Source of the DNA: Amycolatopsis aidingensis
GTDB lineage: Bacteria > Actinomycetota > Actinomycetes > Mycobacteriales > Pseudonocardiaceae
DNA length: 64,000 bases
NCBI RefSeq assembly: GCF_018885265.1
Contig: NZ_CP076538.1
Span: 992,001-1,056,000, forward strand
Direction of reading: 5' to 3'
Shown in pieces: positions 26,178 through 35,062 of the stretch. The translations under genes were made by a program, and so were the position numbers. Position 1 is the first letter of the stretch, and each line of letters opens with the position of its first letter. The notes under the pieces were generated by a model. That model did no database searches. It was not told the origin of the DNA and saw only the letters and a program-made list of their open reading frames with translations.

Positions 26178-26250
26178 ACGTGGCGTTCACGACGTCAGAT
26201 GTCTCAAAAGTGCCGTTCGCGACGTTGAACGTCCGGAAAGCCACGTTCAG
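26174..26250 (-). repeat. 77-bp intergenic element, copy 2 (reverse orientation)
   Basis: CTGAACGTGGC at 26174-26184 and GCCACGTTCAG at 26240-26250 are perfect 11-bp inverted ends. Its reverse complement aligns with copies 1 and 3 throughout the interior (GAACGGCACTT and ACATCTGACGTCG blocks). It contains the espG stop codon and lies between two convergent genes. Confidence 0.88.
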
Positions 26251-26257
26251 GCCGCTT

Positions 26258-27265
26258 TCAGCCGGTGGCGGGGGCGGTGTCGCCGGTGAAGCGGGGGTCG
26301 AGGTCGCCGGTCTCCCCGGCCATGGCGGCGCGCCTGCCCAGTACGAACACATACGCCAGGAATGCCGCCTCGGCCACTACGCCGATGCCGATCCGGGCCC
26401 AGCCCGGCAAACCGGAGGGCGTCACGAACGCCTCGATCACCCCGGAGATCAGCAGCACGCAGGTCAGCCCGAGGGCGATGGCCACCACCGCGCGGCCCTC
26501 CTGGGCCAGTGCGGCGGCCCGCCCGCGGCGGCCGGGGTCGATCACCGTCCAGCCCAGCCGCATCCCGGCCCCCGCGGCCACGAACACCGCGGTCAGCTCG
26601 AGCAGGCCGTGCGGGGTGATCAGGCCGAAGAACACGTCCAGCCTGCCCGCCTCGGCCATCAGCCCGGCCGAGACCCCGAGGTTGAGCGCGTTCAGCCAGA
26701 GGATCACCAGCACCGGCACGCACAGCAGCACCCCCAGCAGCAGGCAGCCCGCCGCCACCCAGGCGTTGTTCGTCCACACCTGCGCCGCGAACGCCGTCGC
26801 CGGGCCGCTGGAGTAGTAGGACTCGAAATCCCCGCCGGGCGCGGTCAGCCGCCGGATCTCCTCCGGGGCCGCAATGCCGGCGCGGACCCGGGAGTCCTCG
26901 GCGATCCACACCGCGAGCACGCCCGCCACCAGCGCGAAGGCAGCCATCGTCGCCAGCCACCAGCGCCTGCCCCGGTACACCGCGGCCGGGAAGCGGCGGG
27001 AGAAGAACAGCCCGATCTCGCGCCAGGCCGGGTTGTGCGTCCCGGTCAGCGCCGAGCGTGCCCGCGCCACCAGCGTGGACAGCCTGGCCAGCAGCGCCGG
27101 ATCCGGCGCGACCGAGCGCACGATCGAAAGGTGCGTCGCGGCGCGCTGGTACAGCAGCACCAGCTCGTCGGCCTCCTCGCCGCGCAACCGGCCGCCACGC
27201 CGCACCAGCTCGGCCAGCCGGTCCCATTCGGCCCCGTGCTCGGCGACGAACACATCCACGTCCAC
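26258..27265 (-). CDS. SpoIIM-family (stage II sporulation protein M) membrane protein
   Basis: A 335-residue protein. A soluble N-terminal part (WDRLAELVRRGGRLRGEEADELVLLYQRAATHLSIVRS) is followed by about five membrane helices, with the family stretch NNAWVAAGCLLLGVLLCVPVLVILWLNALNLG and ITPHGLLELTAVFVAAGAG near the centre. Outside Bacillus, SpoIIM homologues are conserved next to RDD and MoxR/DUF58 genes and have no proven role in sporulation. The start is one of the clustered GTGs (27265, 27259 or 27253). It is divergent from the RDD gene, with a 52-bp shared promoter gap. Confidence 0.87.
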   Translation of the reverse strand: MDVDVFVAEHGAEWDRLAELVRRGGRLRGEEADELVLLYQRAATHLSIVRSVAPDPALLARLSTLVARARSALTGTHNPAWREIGLFFSRRFPAAVYRGRRWWLATMAAFALVAGVLAVWIAEDSRVRAGIAAPEEIRRLTAPGGDFESYYSSGPATAFAAQVWTNNAWVAAGCLLLGVLLCVPVLVILWLNALNLGVSAGLMAEAGRLDVFFGLITPHGLLELTAVFVAAGAGMRLGWTVIDPGRRGRAAALAQEGRAVVAIALGLTCVLLISGVIEAFVTPSGLPGWARIGIGVVAEAAFLAYVFVLGRRAAMAGETGDLDPRFTGDTAPATG

Positions 27266-27317
27266 CAGACACCACCCGCGCGGTCCGATACGTCCCCCCG
27301 AACCATACAGTTGACGG

Positions 27318-28172
27318 GTGCCCCGAGAGTCCGAGCTGATCACCGGCGACGCGGTAGTACTCGAACTGCGGGTGGCGCGGCTGGCCAGCCGGTGTGTCGC
27401 CTTCGTACTCGACGTCCTGCTCCAGGCTGCGCTGCTGCTCGGCGTGCTGTTGCTGCTCAACCTCGTCGGCGGGGTGGACGGCACCCTGCTCACGGTGATC
27501 ATGCTCGTGCTGCTGGTGCTCGTGGTGGTCGGCTACCCGACCATCGCCGAAACCCTCAGCCGGGGCCGCACCCTTGGCAAGCTGGCGCTCGGCCTGCGGG
27601 TGGTGCGGGACGACGGCGGCCCGATCCGGCTGCGGCACGCCCTCACCCGCGCCCTTGCCGCCTTCTTCGTCGACTTCTGGGCGCTCGGCCTGCTCGGCGT
27701 GGTCGCCTTCGTGGTGTCCTTCTGCTCGAAGAACGGCAAACGGGTCGGCGACTTCCTCGCGGGCACCCTGGTGGTGCGGGAACGGGTGCCCGCGACCGCG
27801 GCGCCGGCCATCACCATGCCGCAGCCGCTGGCCGAATGGGCCGCCCAGCTGGACCTCTCCGGGCTGCCGGACGAGCTTGCGCTGGCCGCGCGGCAGTACC
27901 TCGGCCGCTACTACAAGCTCACCGAACAGGCCCGCCAGCACCTCGGCGGCAGGCTGGCCGAGGACGTCGCCCGCGCCATCGGCGCCCCGGTCCCGATGGA
28001 CGCGCCCCCGTGGGCCTACCTCTCCGCGGTACTCGCCGAGCGCCGGGCGCGGGAGTACGCCCGCCGCTCCGGCCACCGGCAGCCATCCCATGACCCCGGC
28101 GACCAGCCACCCGGCCGGGACACGGGGAACCCGCCGCCCGAACAGCCGGGCCCGTTCGCCCCGCCGGGGTGA
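27318..28172 (+). CDS. RDD-family membrane protein
   Basis: A 284-residue protein with the RDD motif early (ARLASRCVAFVLDVLLQ, Arg and Asp positions about 23-33), three helices in the first 150 residues, and the family signature RGRTLGKLALGLRVVRDDGGPIRLRHALTRA followed by SKNGKRVGDFLAGTLVVR. The C-terminal 100 residues are soluble and charged, and the tail is Pro/Gly-rich. The RDD family may include ion exchangers, but this is unproved. The GTG start lies 52 bp from the divergent SpoIIM gene; the two commonly travel together. Confidence 0.9.
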   Translation: MPRESELITGDAVVLELRVARLASRCVAFVLDVLLQAALLLGVLLLLNLVGGVDGTLLTVIMLVLLVLVVVGYPTIAETLSRGRTLGKLALGLRVVRDDGGPIRLRHALTRALAAFFVDFWALGLLGVVAFVVSFCSKNGKRVGDFLAGTLVVRERVPATAAPAITMPQPLAEWAAQLDLSGLPDELALAARQYLGRYYKLTEQARQHLGGRLAEDVARAIGAPVPMDAPPWAYLSAVLAERRAREYARRSGHRQPSHDPGDQPPGRDTGNPPPEQPGPFAPPG

Positions 28173-28182
28173 GCCGCAGGCC

Positions 28183-29796
28183 ATGACAGCCTTCGCGGGG
28201 ACAGTGGCGGGGGCGGTCGGCATAGCGCTGCTGCTGACCGGCCAGGGGATCACCCAGCAACAGCCGGGGCCGTCGGTGGACGTCTCCCTCACGGTGGAAC
28301 GGGACGGCGCCCTGATGGTCACCGAGCGGGTGCGGGTGCCCCGCGGCGAGGTGCGCCGGTCGGTTCCGCTCCGGACACCCGGTGCGGCGGGCGAGCGGGT
28401 GCTCACCGTCGAGCGGCCGCGGGTGGCCGGGACCGGGAACGCCGAGGCGAGCGAGGACACCCTCACCATCCGCCTCGGCCCCGGCGAGTCCACGGTCAGC
28501 TACGTGGTGCGGGGTGCGGTGATCGACGCGGCCGGCGGGCAGCGGGTCCGCTGGCGGATCGCGGGCGGCTGGAACACCGGACTCGCCGGGCTGACGGCCG
28601 CGCTCGCCGCGCCGGCCAAGGACCTTTCGGTCACCGACTGCTTCGCCGGACCATCCGGCTCGGCCCGCGCCTGCACCTTCGCCGGGGTGGACCACACCGG
28701 CGTGCTGCGGGTCGAGCAGGACGGCCTGGCCGCCGGTGACCGGCTCGACCTCGTCGCCGGGCTGCCACCGGGCACCGTCGCGGCCAATGCCCGCTTCGAG
28801 CCCGCGCCCACCCTCGCCGGGGCGTTCGCGATCACCTGGGTCGGCGGTATCGCCCTCGGGGTGCTCGCCCTGCTGCTGGCCGCGGGCGCGCTCGCGGTGC
28901 GCACGCTGCGCGGGCGGGACGCCGCCGCACTCGCCGCCGAACCCGGCCCGGTGCGGGTGCTGCTGGGCGAGGGCGAGCGGAGGGTGTTCGCCTCCCCGGA
29001 CGGGGTGCTGCCCGGCCAGGTCGGCATGGTGCTCGGCGAGCGGGCCGACCCGGCGGACATCGGCGCGATGGTGCTCGACCTCGCGGTACGCAACTACCTG
29101 TGCATTGCCGAGGTCCCCGGCCCGGACGGCCCGGTGGACTGGCGGATCGGCAGGCGCAGCCCGGCCGACGCGAACCTGTGCGCCTCCGAGCGGGCGGTGC
29201 TGGCGGCCCTGTTGCCGGAAGGCACCGAGCACACCACCCTCAGCGAACTGGTGGCGGCCGGCAGCCTGGACCCGCTGCCGATCCGCGCCGCGCTGCGGCG
29301 GGAGGTGGTGCGGCAGGGCTGGCTCGGTGCGCGCGCGGGGACCGGGCGCGCACCGCTGACCCGGCTCGGTACCGGGCTCGCGGTGGCGGGCGGCGGCCTC
29401 GCCCTGACGCTCGCGTTCACGGTGGGGCACGCGCTCACCGGGGTCGCGCTGCTGCTGGCCGGGCTCGCACTGATTGCCGGGTCGCGGCTGCTGCCGCGGC
29501 GTACCGCACGCGGCCGCGCCCTGGCCGGGCAGCTGGGCGGCCTGCGGCGCTACCTGCACGAGGTTGACCCGCACGACCTCCCGGCGGGCGAGCGGGAACT
29601 GGTGTTCGCCCGTGCGCTGCCCTACGCGGTGGCGCTCGGCGAAACCGAGCGCTGGCTGCGGGCCTTCGGCGAACCCGCCCCGGTGCCGGACCAGCTGCCC
29701 GCCGACCTTCCGCTGTTGCGGACCGCGCTGTTCGGGCTGCTTGCCGAGGCCGGGCACCCGCGTTCCCCACGCGGGACCATCCGGGCGGAGGGCTGA
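28183..29796 (+). CDS. DUF2207 domain-containing membrane protein
   Basis: The 537-residue protein has an N-terminal signal or anchor helix, an extracytoplasmic beta-rich DUF2207 domain (VDVSLTVERDGALMVTERVRVPRGE through RFEPAPTLAGAF, about 30-215), a helix (TWVGGIALGVLALLLAAGAL), a cytoplasmic part with ASPDGVLPGQVGMVLGERADPADIGAMVLDLAVRNYL, and two close helices near 385-430. DUF2207 proteins are widespread cell-envelope proteins of unknown role. The downstream gene is a shorter paralogue with the same order of parts, starting 4 bp after this stop. Confidence 0.88.
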   Translation: MTAFAGTVAGAVGIALLLTGQGITQQQPGPSVDVSLTVERDGALMVTERVRVPRGEVRRSVPLRTPGAAGERVLTVERPRVAGTGNAEASEDTLTIRLGPGESTVSYVVRGAVIDAAGGQRVRWRIAGGWNTGLAGLTAALAAPAKDLSVTDCFAGPSGSARACTFAGVDHTGVLRVEQDGLAAGDRLDLVAGLPPGTVAANARFEPAPTLAGAFAITWVGGIALGVLALLLAAGALAVRTLRGRDAAALAAEPGPVRVLLGEGERRVFASPDGVLPGQVGMVLGERADPADIGAMVLDLAVRNYLCIAEVPGPDGPVDWRIGRRSPADANLCASERAVLAALLPEGTEHTTLSELVAAGSLDPLPIRAALRREVVRQGWLGARAGTGRAPLTRLGTGLAVAGGGLALTLAFTVGHALTGVALLLAGLALIAGSRLLPRRTARGRALAGQLGGLRRYLHEVDPHDLPAGERELVFARALPYAVALGETERWLRAFGEPAPVPDQLPADLPLLRTALFGLLAEAGHPRSPRGTIRAEG

Positions 29797-29799
29797 GCC

Positions 29800-31134
29800 A
29801 TGCCGTTCACCGGGGTACTGCTCACCGCGGGCCTGCTGCTCGGTCTTGCTCCCGCGCCGCCGCTGCCGACCCTGCCACGCAGCGTCGAGGTGGAACTGAA
29901 GGTGCACCGGGACGGCTCGCTCGCGGTCACCGAGGCGGTTTCGGTACCCGCGGGGGAGCGGATGCGGCGGCAGGTTTCCCTGCGGATCCCGTACGGCGAC
30001 GCGCGGCAGCGGGTGCTCGGGGTGCGGGACATCAGCATCGAGGGCAGCGGTTCGGCCGAACTGACCGAGCGGCGGCTGCGGATCGAGCTCGGTGGCGGCA
30101 CCTCCGTCGTCCGCTACACCGTGGACGGCGCGGTCAGCGGCGGCGGGTTTCCCAGGGTGCACTGGCGCCCGGCGAGCGGCTGGGACACCGATCTCGAGCT
30201 GGTCCGCGGTTCCTTCGCCGCGCCACGCATCCCGGATGCGCTGGACTGCACCGCGGGAGCGCCGGACGCGCCGCGGCCCTGCCTCGCCGCGCAGATCGAC
30301 CACGCCGGCCTGACCCGGTTCAGCCAGCGGCGGCTGCCGGCGGGGGAGCGGATGGAGCTCACCGTGGACCTGCCGCCGCGGACCGTGCCGCCGAACGCCC
30401 GGATCGAGCCCGCGCCGACCCTGGCCGGTGCCTTCCTGCTCACCCCGGCGGTCGGCTGGGCCTGGGCCCTGTTCGGGGTGTTCCTGCTGGGGCTCGCGGT
30501 GGCGCTCGGCCTGCTCCGGCGTGCCGACACGGTCGCCCGCACCGGTCCGGTTGCCGCCACCTCGTCGCCGGACCCGCCGCCGGACCTGCGGCCGGGGCAG
30601 GCGGGGGTACTCACCGCGGGCAGTGCGGCGGCCGCGGATGCCGTTGACCTTGCGGTCACCCTGCTCGACCTGCGCGAACGCCGGCCCGCACGGCCGAGGG
30701 AGTTCGAACGGCTGGCCGGGGCGGAGGCCGGGCTGCCCGCGTTCGGCGCCGCCGTGCGGGCGGATCTGGTGCGACACCGTTTCCTGCACGGCTCCCGGCC
30801 GGTGCGGGCCGGGACGCGGATCATCGGCTACGGGGCGTTCCTGACCCTTGTGCTCGCGTTCACCGTGGGTTATGCCCAGCTCGGGGTGGTGCTCGCGGCG
30901 GCGGGTGCCGCCGTGGCCTGCTGGGGCCTGTTGCTGCCGGCACGCACCCGGCGGGGCCGGGCGGCGGTGCGCGCGTTGCGGGGCAGCGACCCGCGGCGGG
31001 TCCCGCTGCCCTGGGCCGTCGCGCTCGGCGCGCCGGGTTCCGAGCCCGGCAGGGTCGGCGAGGTCACCATGCTGATCGGGCGGCTCGCGGGTTCCGCCGG
31101 TAGGCGTGGGCGTCGATCGCCACCGGCGTCGTAG
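29800..31134 (+). CDS. DUF2207-like membrane protein, shorter paralogue of the upstream gene
   Basis: A 444-residue protein with the same plan: signal helix, beta-rich domain (VEVELKVHRDGSLAVTEAVSVPAGE through RIEPAPTLAGAF), a helix (GWAWALFGVFLLGLAVALGLL), then a cytoplasmic part with a final helical pair (YGAFLTLVLAFTVGYAQLGVVLAAAGAAVACWGLLLP). Matching landmarks (ERDGALMVTE/HRDGSLAVTE, EPAPTLAGAF in both) show a tandem duplication. The cytoplasmic half is about 90 residues shorter and the C-terminal conserved segment is reduced, so it may have diverged in function. Confidence 0.82.
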   Translation: MPFTGVLLTAGLLLGLAPAPPLPTLPRSVEVELKVHRDGSLAVTEAVSVPAGERMRRQVSLRIPYGDARQRVLGVRDISIEGSGSAELTERRLRIELGGGTSVVRYTVDGAVSGGGFPRVHWRPASGWDTDLELVRGSFAAPRIPDALDCTAGAPDAPRPCLAAQIDHAGLTRFSQRRLPAGERMELTVDLPPRTVPPNARIEPAPTLAGAFLLTPAVGWAWALFGVFLLGLAVALGLLRRADTVARTGPVAATSSPDPPPDLRPGQAGVLTAGSAAAADAVDLAVTLLDLRERRPARPREFERLAGAEAGLPAFGAAVRADLVRHRFLHGSRPVRAGTRIIGYGAFLTLVLAFTVGYAQLGVVLAAAGAAVACWGLLLPARTRRGRAAVRALRGSDPRRVPLPWAVALGAPGSEPGRVGEVTMLIGRLAGSAGRRGRRSPPAS

Positions 31135-31143
31135 GGTGGTCGC

Positions 31144-32430
31144 ATGGCCGTACCCGAGTTAACGCGACTCACCCTCGACAACGGCCTGCGGGTCGTGCTC
31201 GCTCCGGACCGGACCGCGCCGGTGGTCGGCGTGAGCGTGCACTACGACGTGGGCTTCCGCTCCGAACCGGAAGGACGCACCGGATTCGCGCACCTCTTCG
31301 AGCATCTGATGTTCCAGGGGAGCGAGAGCCTGGAGAAGCTCGCCCACTTCCGGCATGTTCAGGGCAGCGGCGGGATATTCAACGGCTCGACCCACCCGGA
31401 CTACACCGACTACTTCGAGGTGCTGCCCTCCGCCGGGCTGGAGCGGGCCCTTTTCCTCGAGGCCGACCGGATGCGGGCGCCCAAGCTGACCAAGGAGAAC
31501 CTGGTCAACCAGATCGACGTGGTCAAGGAGGAGATCCGGCTCAACGTGCTGAACCGGCCGTACGGCGGGTTCCCGTGGATCCTGCTGCCGCCGGTGCTGT
31601 ACTCCACCTTTCCCAACGCGCACAACGGTTACGGCGACTTCACCGACCTGGAGCAGGCCTCCATCGACGACTGCGCCGCGTTCTTCGACACCTACTACGC
31701 GCCTGCGAACGCGGTGCTCACCGTGGCCGGTGACTTCGAGGTGGACCGCGCCACGGAGCTGATCGAGAAGCACTTCGGGGACGTGCCGTACCGGCCGGTG
31801 CCGCCGCGGCCCTCGTTCGCCGAGCCGCGCCCGACCGGGGAACTGCGGGGCAGCCACAGCGATCCGCACGCCCCGCTGCCCGCGCTGGCCGTGGGGTACC
31901 GGATGCCGGATCCGGTCAACGAGCTGGACGGCTACCTGGGCAACCTGGTGCTGTCCGGACTGCTCGCCGACGGCGACGGCTCCCGGCTACAGCAGCGGCT
32001 GGTGCACCGCGAGCCGCTGGTCACCGACATCAACGCGGGTGCGGGGCTGTTCGGCCCGTTCGAGGCCCGCGACCCGGACACCTTCTCGGTCACCGCGGTG
32101 CACCCGCACGAGGTGTCGCCTGAGCAGGTGCTCGGCGCGCTGGATGAGGAGCTGGAGGCGCTGGCCGCCACCCCGCCCGACGAGCAGGAACTGGCCAAGA
32201 TCACCGCCAGGTGGAGCGCGAGCCTGCACTCCGAGCACGACCGGCTGATCAGCAGGACTCTCGCGCTCGGTTCCTTCGAGTTGCTTTACGGCGATCCGGC
32301 GCTGGTGTACGGCCTCGCCGACCGGATCGCTGCCGTGACCCCGTCCGATGTGTCCGCGGCCGCCAAGGCGCTGCGCCCGGACGCCAGGGCCGTGCTCGTG
32401 GTCGAGCCGGCGCAGGGAGGTACCCAGTGA
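31144..32430 (+). CDS. M16-family metallopeptidase, catalytic subunit
   Basis: A 428-residue protein with the inverted zinc motif of the insulinase/processing-peptidase family: FAHLFEHLMFQGSE (HxxEH, about residues 47-51) and the downstream glutamate region ENLVNQIDVVKEEIRLNVLNRPYGG. It has both lobes of a half-enzyme (GDFEVDRATELIEKHFGD...RLQQRLVHREPLVTDI). It is expected to degrade short peptides with the next gene product as the non-catalytic half, as in other bacterial M16 heterodimers. GTGA overlap with the next gene implies equal production. Confidence 0.92.
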   Translation: MAVPELTRLTLDNGLRVVLAPDRTAPVVGVSVHYDVGFRSEPEGRTGFAHLFEHLMFQGSESLEKLAHFRHVQGSGGIFNGSTHPDYTDYFEVLPSAGLERALFLEADRMRAPKLTKENLVNQIDVVKEEIRLNVLNRPYGGFPWILLPPVLYSTFPNAHNGYGDFTDLEQASIDDCAAFFDTYYAPANAVLTVAGDFEVDRATELIEKHFGDVPYRPVPPRPSFAEPRPTGELRGSHSDPHAPLPALAVGYRMPDPVNELDGYLGNLVLSGLLADGDGSRLQQRLVHREPLVTDINAGAGLFGPFEARDPDTFSVTAVHPHEVSPEQVLGALDEELEALAATPPDEQELAKITARWSASLHSEHDRLISRTLALGSFELLYGDPALVYGLADRIAAVTPSDVSAAAKALRPDARAVLVVEPAQGGTQ

Positions 32431-33806
32431 CGAGTGCGACGCATCGCAGCGCCGAGGAGATCGGCCGCACTGCGACCGGGCCGCGCGAGGTGCCGCCGCT
32501 TGGCGAGCAGCGTGCCGCGGCCGACCTGGCCCATGTGGACACCGTGCTCGGCAACGGGCTGCGGCTGCTCGCCGTGCGCAAGGCCAATGTCCCGCTGGTG
32601 GAGTTCCGCCTTTCCATCCCGTTCGCAGGGGACGATCCGATGCACCCGGCGACCGCCGAGGTGCTCGCGGAGAGCCTGCCGACCGGAACCCGCAGGCGGG
32701 ACCGGGTAGCGATCGACACCGAACTGGCCCTGATCGGCGGCGAGCTGGCCACCATGGTGGACCCCGAACGGCTCGCGGTGAACGGCAGCTCGCTGGCCAG
32801 TGAGCTGCCGACCCTGCTCGACGTGCTGGCCGATGTGCTCACCGAGGCGTCCTATGTGGACAACGAGGTGCACAGGGAGTCGGCAAGGATCGGGGAACGG
32901 CTCGCGGTGGCTCGCACCCAGCCACGGGTGATCGCCAGGGAGGCGTTGCAGCGGCGGCGGTACGGCGACCACCCCTACACCCGCGAGGTGCCGCAGGCCG
33001 CCGATGTCGCCGAGGTGACCCCGGAGCGGGTGCGGGCGCTGCACGCGGCGGCGGTGCTGCCGCGGGGCTCGACCCTGGTGCTGGTGGGAGACATCGATCC
33101 GGACACCGTGGCCGCCGACATCGAGCGGGCGCTGGCGGACTGGCACTCGCCGTCCTCGGCCTCGGTGCTGCCCGCCCTGCCGGAGCTGTCCGGCGGGGAC
33201 GCGCTGCTGGTGCCGAGGCCGGGTGCGGTGCAGTCGCAGATCCGGCTGTCCGCGCAGGCGCTGCCACGCACCGACTCCCGCTACGCCGCGCTGCAACTGG
33301 CGAACCTCGCCTTCGGCGGGTACTTCTCCTCCCGGCTGGTGGAGAACATCCGGGAGGAGAAGGGCTACACCTACAGCGCGCACTCCGGGTTCGAGTTCAC
33401 CGGGAGCAACGCCACCGTGCAGGTGGACGCCGACACCGCGAGCGAGGTGACCGCCGCCGCCCTGCTGGAGACCCGCTACGAGCTGGGCAGGCTGGGCCTG
33501 GTGCCGCCGACCGCGGAGGAGGTGGAGACCGTGCGGCAGTACGCCATCGGCTCGCTGCTGATCGCCACCTCCTCGCAGTCCGGGCTTGCCAGCCAGCTGT
33601 CCGCGCTGGCCTCGGTCGGCCTTGGCGTGGACTGGCTGGCCGGGCACCCGGAGCGGCTGGCCGCGGTCACCGCCGACGAGGTCGCCGAGGCGGCGCTGGA
33701 GTTCTTCGCCCCCAAGCGGTTCACCGGTGTGGTGGTCGGCGATCCGGACACCCTCGAACCGAAGCTGTCCGCGCTCGGGAACATTGCGGTGGAGCGCGGA
33801 GCGTGA
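32427..33806 (+). CDS. M16-family protein, non-catalytic subunit
   Basis: A 459-residue M16 homologue lacking HxxEH: the equivalent region reads DDPMHPATAEVLAESLPTG. It keeps the C-terminal R/Y-loop region (FGGYFSSRLVENIREEKGYTYSAHSGF) that contributes to substrate binding in the partner's active site. This is the usual division of labour in heterodimeric M16B peptidases. It starts at GTG 32427, overlapping the catalytic-subunit stop, and its own stop overlaps the nudC GTG by 4 nt. Confidence 0.9.
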   Translation: MTSATHRSAEEIGRTATGPREVPPLGEQRAAADLAHVDTVLGNGLRLLAVRKANVPLVEFRLSIPFAGDDPMHPATAEVLAESLPTGTRRRDRVAIDTELALIGGELATMVDPERLAVNGSSLASELPTLLDVLADVLTEASYVDNEVHRESARIGERLAVARTQPRVIAREALQRRRYGDHPYTREVPQAADVAEVTPERVRALHAAAVLPRGSTLVLVGDIDPDTVAADIERALADWHSPSSASVLPALPELSGGDALLVPRPGAVQSQIRLSAQALPRTDSRYAALQLANLAFGGYFSSRLVENIREEKGYTYSAHSGFEFTGSNATVQVDADTASEVTAAALLETRYELGRLGLVPPTAEEVETVRQYAIGSLLIATSSQSGLASQLSALASVGLGVDWLAGHPERLAAVTADEVAEAALEFFAPKRFTGVVVGDPDTLEPKLSALGNIAVERGA

Positions 33807-34825
33807 CCACTCAGCCGTTCCAGCTCGGTACCCTGCCGACGCTGTCGCGGTCCACTGTGGACCGGCAGGAGTCGTTGCGGGCCGATCCGGAGCGGCTGCT
33901 GACGCGCTGGCCGAGTGCCAGGGTGGTGCTGCTGGACGACACCGGGCGCACCCCGGTGCCGTTCGGCGAAACCGCCCTGGCCACCCGCAAGGCCGCGGCA
34001 TACGGCGACCGGCCACCGGCGGAGGCGACGTTCCTCGGCGAGTGGCAGGGCGTGGACTACTGGGGCCTGCCCGGCGCGCCCGATGGCGAGGTCGAGCCGG
34101 TGCCCATGCGGGGCAGCTGGGGCGTCACGGACAGCGCACCCGGCGCGGACGGCGAGGTGTGGCTGGACCTGCGCGGGCACGGCGACCTGCTGGACGACAC
34201 CTCGGCCGGGTTGTTCACCACCGCCCTCGCGCTGCGCAACTGGCACCGCAGGGCGCGGTTCTGCGCCCGCTGCGGCGGGCAGACCCGCCGGATCCAGCAC
34301 GGCTGGGCCGCGGTGTGCGACGCCTGCGGCCGGGAGGAGTACCCGCGTACCGACCCGGCGGTGATCTGCCTGGTGCACGACGACTCCGGGGTGAACGGGG
34401 AGCGGGTGCTGCTGGCGCGGCAGCCGAACTGGCCACCGCATCGCTACTCGGTGCTCGCCGGGTTCGTGGAGGCCGGGGAGTCCCTGGAGAGCTGCGTCAC
34501 CAGGGAGATCCGCGAGGAGGTCGGAGTCGAGGTCTCCGATGTCCGCTACCTCGGCAGCCAGCCCTGGCCCTTCCCGCGCTCGATCATGCTGGGCTTCGCG
34601 GCCAGGGCGGACCCCGCCGCCCCGCTGCGGCCCGCGGACGGCGAGATCGAGAGCGCCCTCTGGGCCACCCGCGCGGAGTTACGGGAGACCTTCGCCAACA
34701 GCCAGACCCGCAACGGGGACGCCGTGCCCACCCCGATCGGCGGCGGCGCGGGCCGGATGCTGCTGCCCGGCAACTCCTCCATCGCCAGGATCATGCTCGA
34801 ATCCTGGACCCACGCCCACCCCTGA
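33803..34825 (+). CDS. nudC: NAD(+) diphosphatase / mRNA-decapping Nudix hydrolase NudC
   Basis: A 340-residue protein with an N-terminal NudC-like domain, a four-cysteine zinc ribbon (CARC...CDAC within FCARCGGQTRRIQHGWAAVC, about 154-174), the Nudix box GFVEAGESLESCVTREIREEVGVEV (about 219-243) and the NudC-specific SQPWPFPRSIMLGF just after it. NudC splits NAD(H) to NMN(H) and AMP and removes NAD caps from RNA. GTGA overlap couples it to the M16 pair. The TGA lies inside the inverted repeat at 34821-34863. Confidence 0.95.
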   Translation: MTTQPFQLGTLPTLSRSTVDRQESLRADPERLLTRWPSARVVLLDDTGRTPVPFGETALATRKAAAYGDRPPAEATFLGEWQGVDYWGLPGAPDGEVEPVPMRGSWGVTDSAPGADGEVWLDLRGHGDLLDDTSAGLFTTALALRNWHRRARFCARCGGQTRRIQHGWAAVCDACGREEYPRTDPAVICLVHDDSGVNGERVLLARQPNWPPHRYSVLAGFVEAGESLESCVTREIREEVGVEVSDVRYLGSQPWPFPRSIMLGFAARADPAAPLRPADGEIESALWATRAELRETFANSQTRNGDAVPTPIGGGAGRMLLPGNSSIARIMLESWTHAHP

Positions 34826-34863
34826 CCGGTGCTGTGAGTGGCCCGTTCACTGCGCCGGTCAGG
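34821..34863. terminator. inverted repeat, likely bidirectional terminator after nudC
   Basis: CCTGACCGG (34821-34829) and CCGGTCAGG (34855-34863) are perfect 9-bp arms around a 25-bp centre that can pair further (GTGAGTGG with CCGTTCAC, imperfect). It contains the nudC stop codon and lies between convergent transcripts. Confidence 0.65.
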
Positions 34864-35062
34864 TGAGGTGGAGGGAGCGGGCCATGCTGCGGAAGGCGGG
34901 AAGCTGGTCCGGATGCGCCTGCGGGCCGAAGTCTCCAGCGACAAGGACGTAGCCACTCTCGTCGAACACGACCGCGGCGTAGGTGGTCCTCGCGCTGCTC
35001 CACCGGGACGGCGGCCTCGCCAGGGGAAGGCGTCGCGACCAGTTTCGGCACCGCGGGATCAC
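34859..35062 (-). pseudogene. 67-residue frame, probable C-terminal remnant of a lipoprotein-like domain
   Basis: The last 42 residues (YAAVVFDESGYVLVAGDFG, then PQAHPDQLPAFRSMARSLHLT) look like genuine protein and echo the end of the neighbouring lipoprotein (TIVVFAAEDALVMLSGTLEPDD...LREVLTDVRW), while the first 25 residues are Arg/Pro/Ser-rich out-of-frame-like sequence. A GTG at 35062 overlaps the lipoprotein TGA by 4 nt, so it could still be translated by coupling. I read it as the tail of a decayed second copy or of a frameshifted longer gene; a real small coupled gene cannot be excluded. Confidence 0.4.

Noticed and set aside
27919..30789. Long minus-strand open frame opposite the DUF2207 genes
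   Set aside because: Low-complexity Arg/Gly/Gln composition, no start context, and the plus strand encodes two related recognisable proteins.
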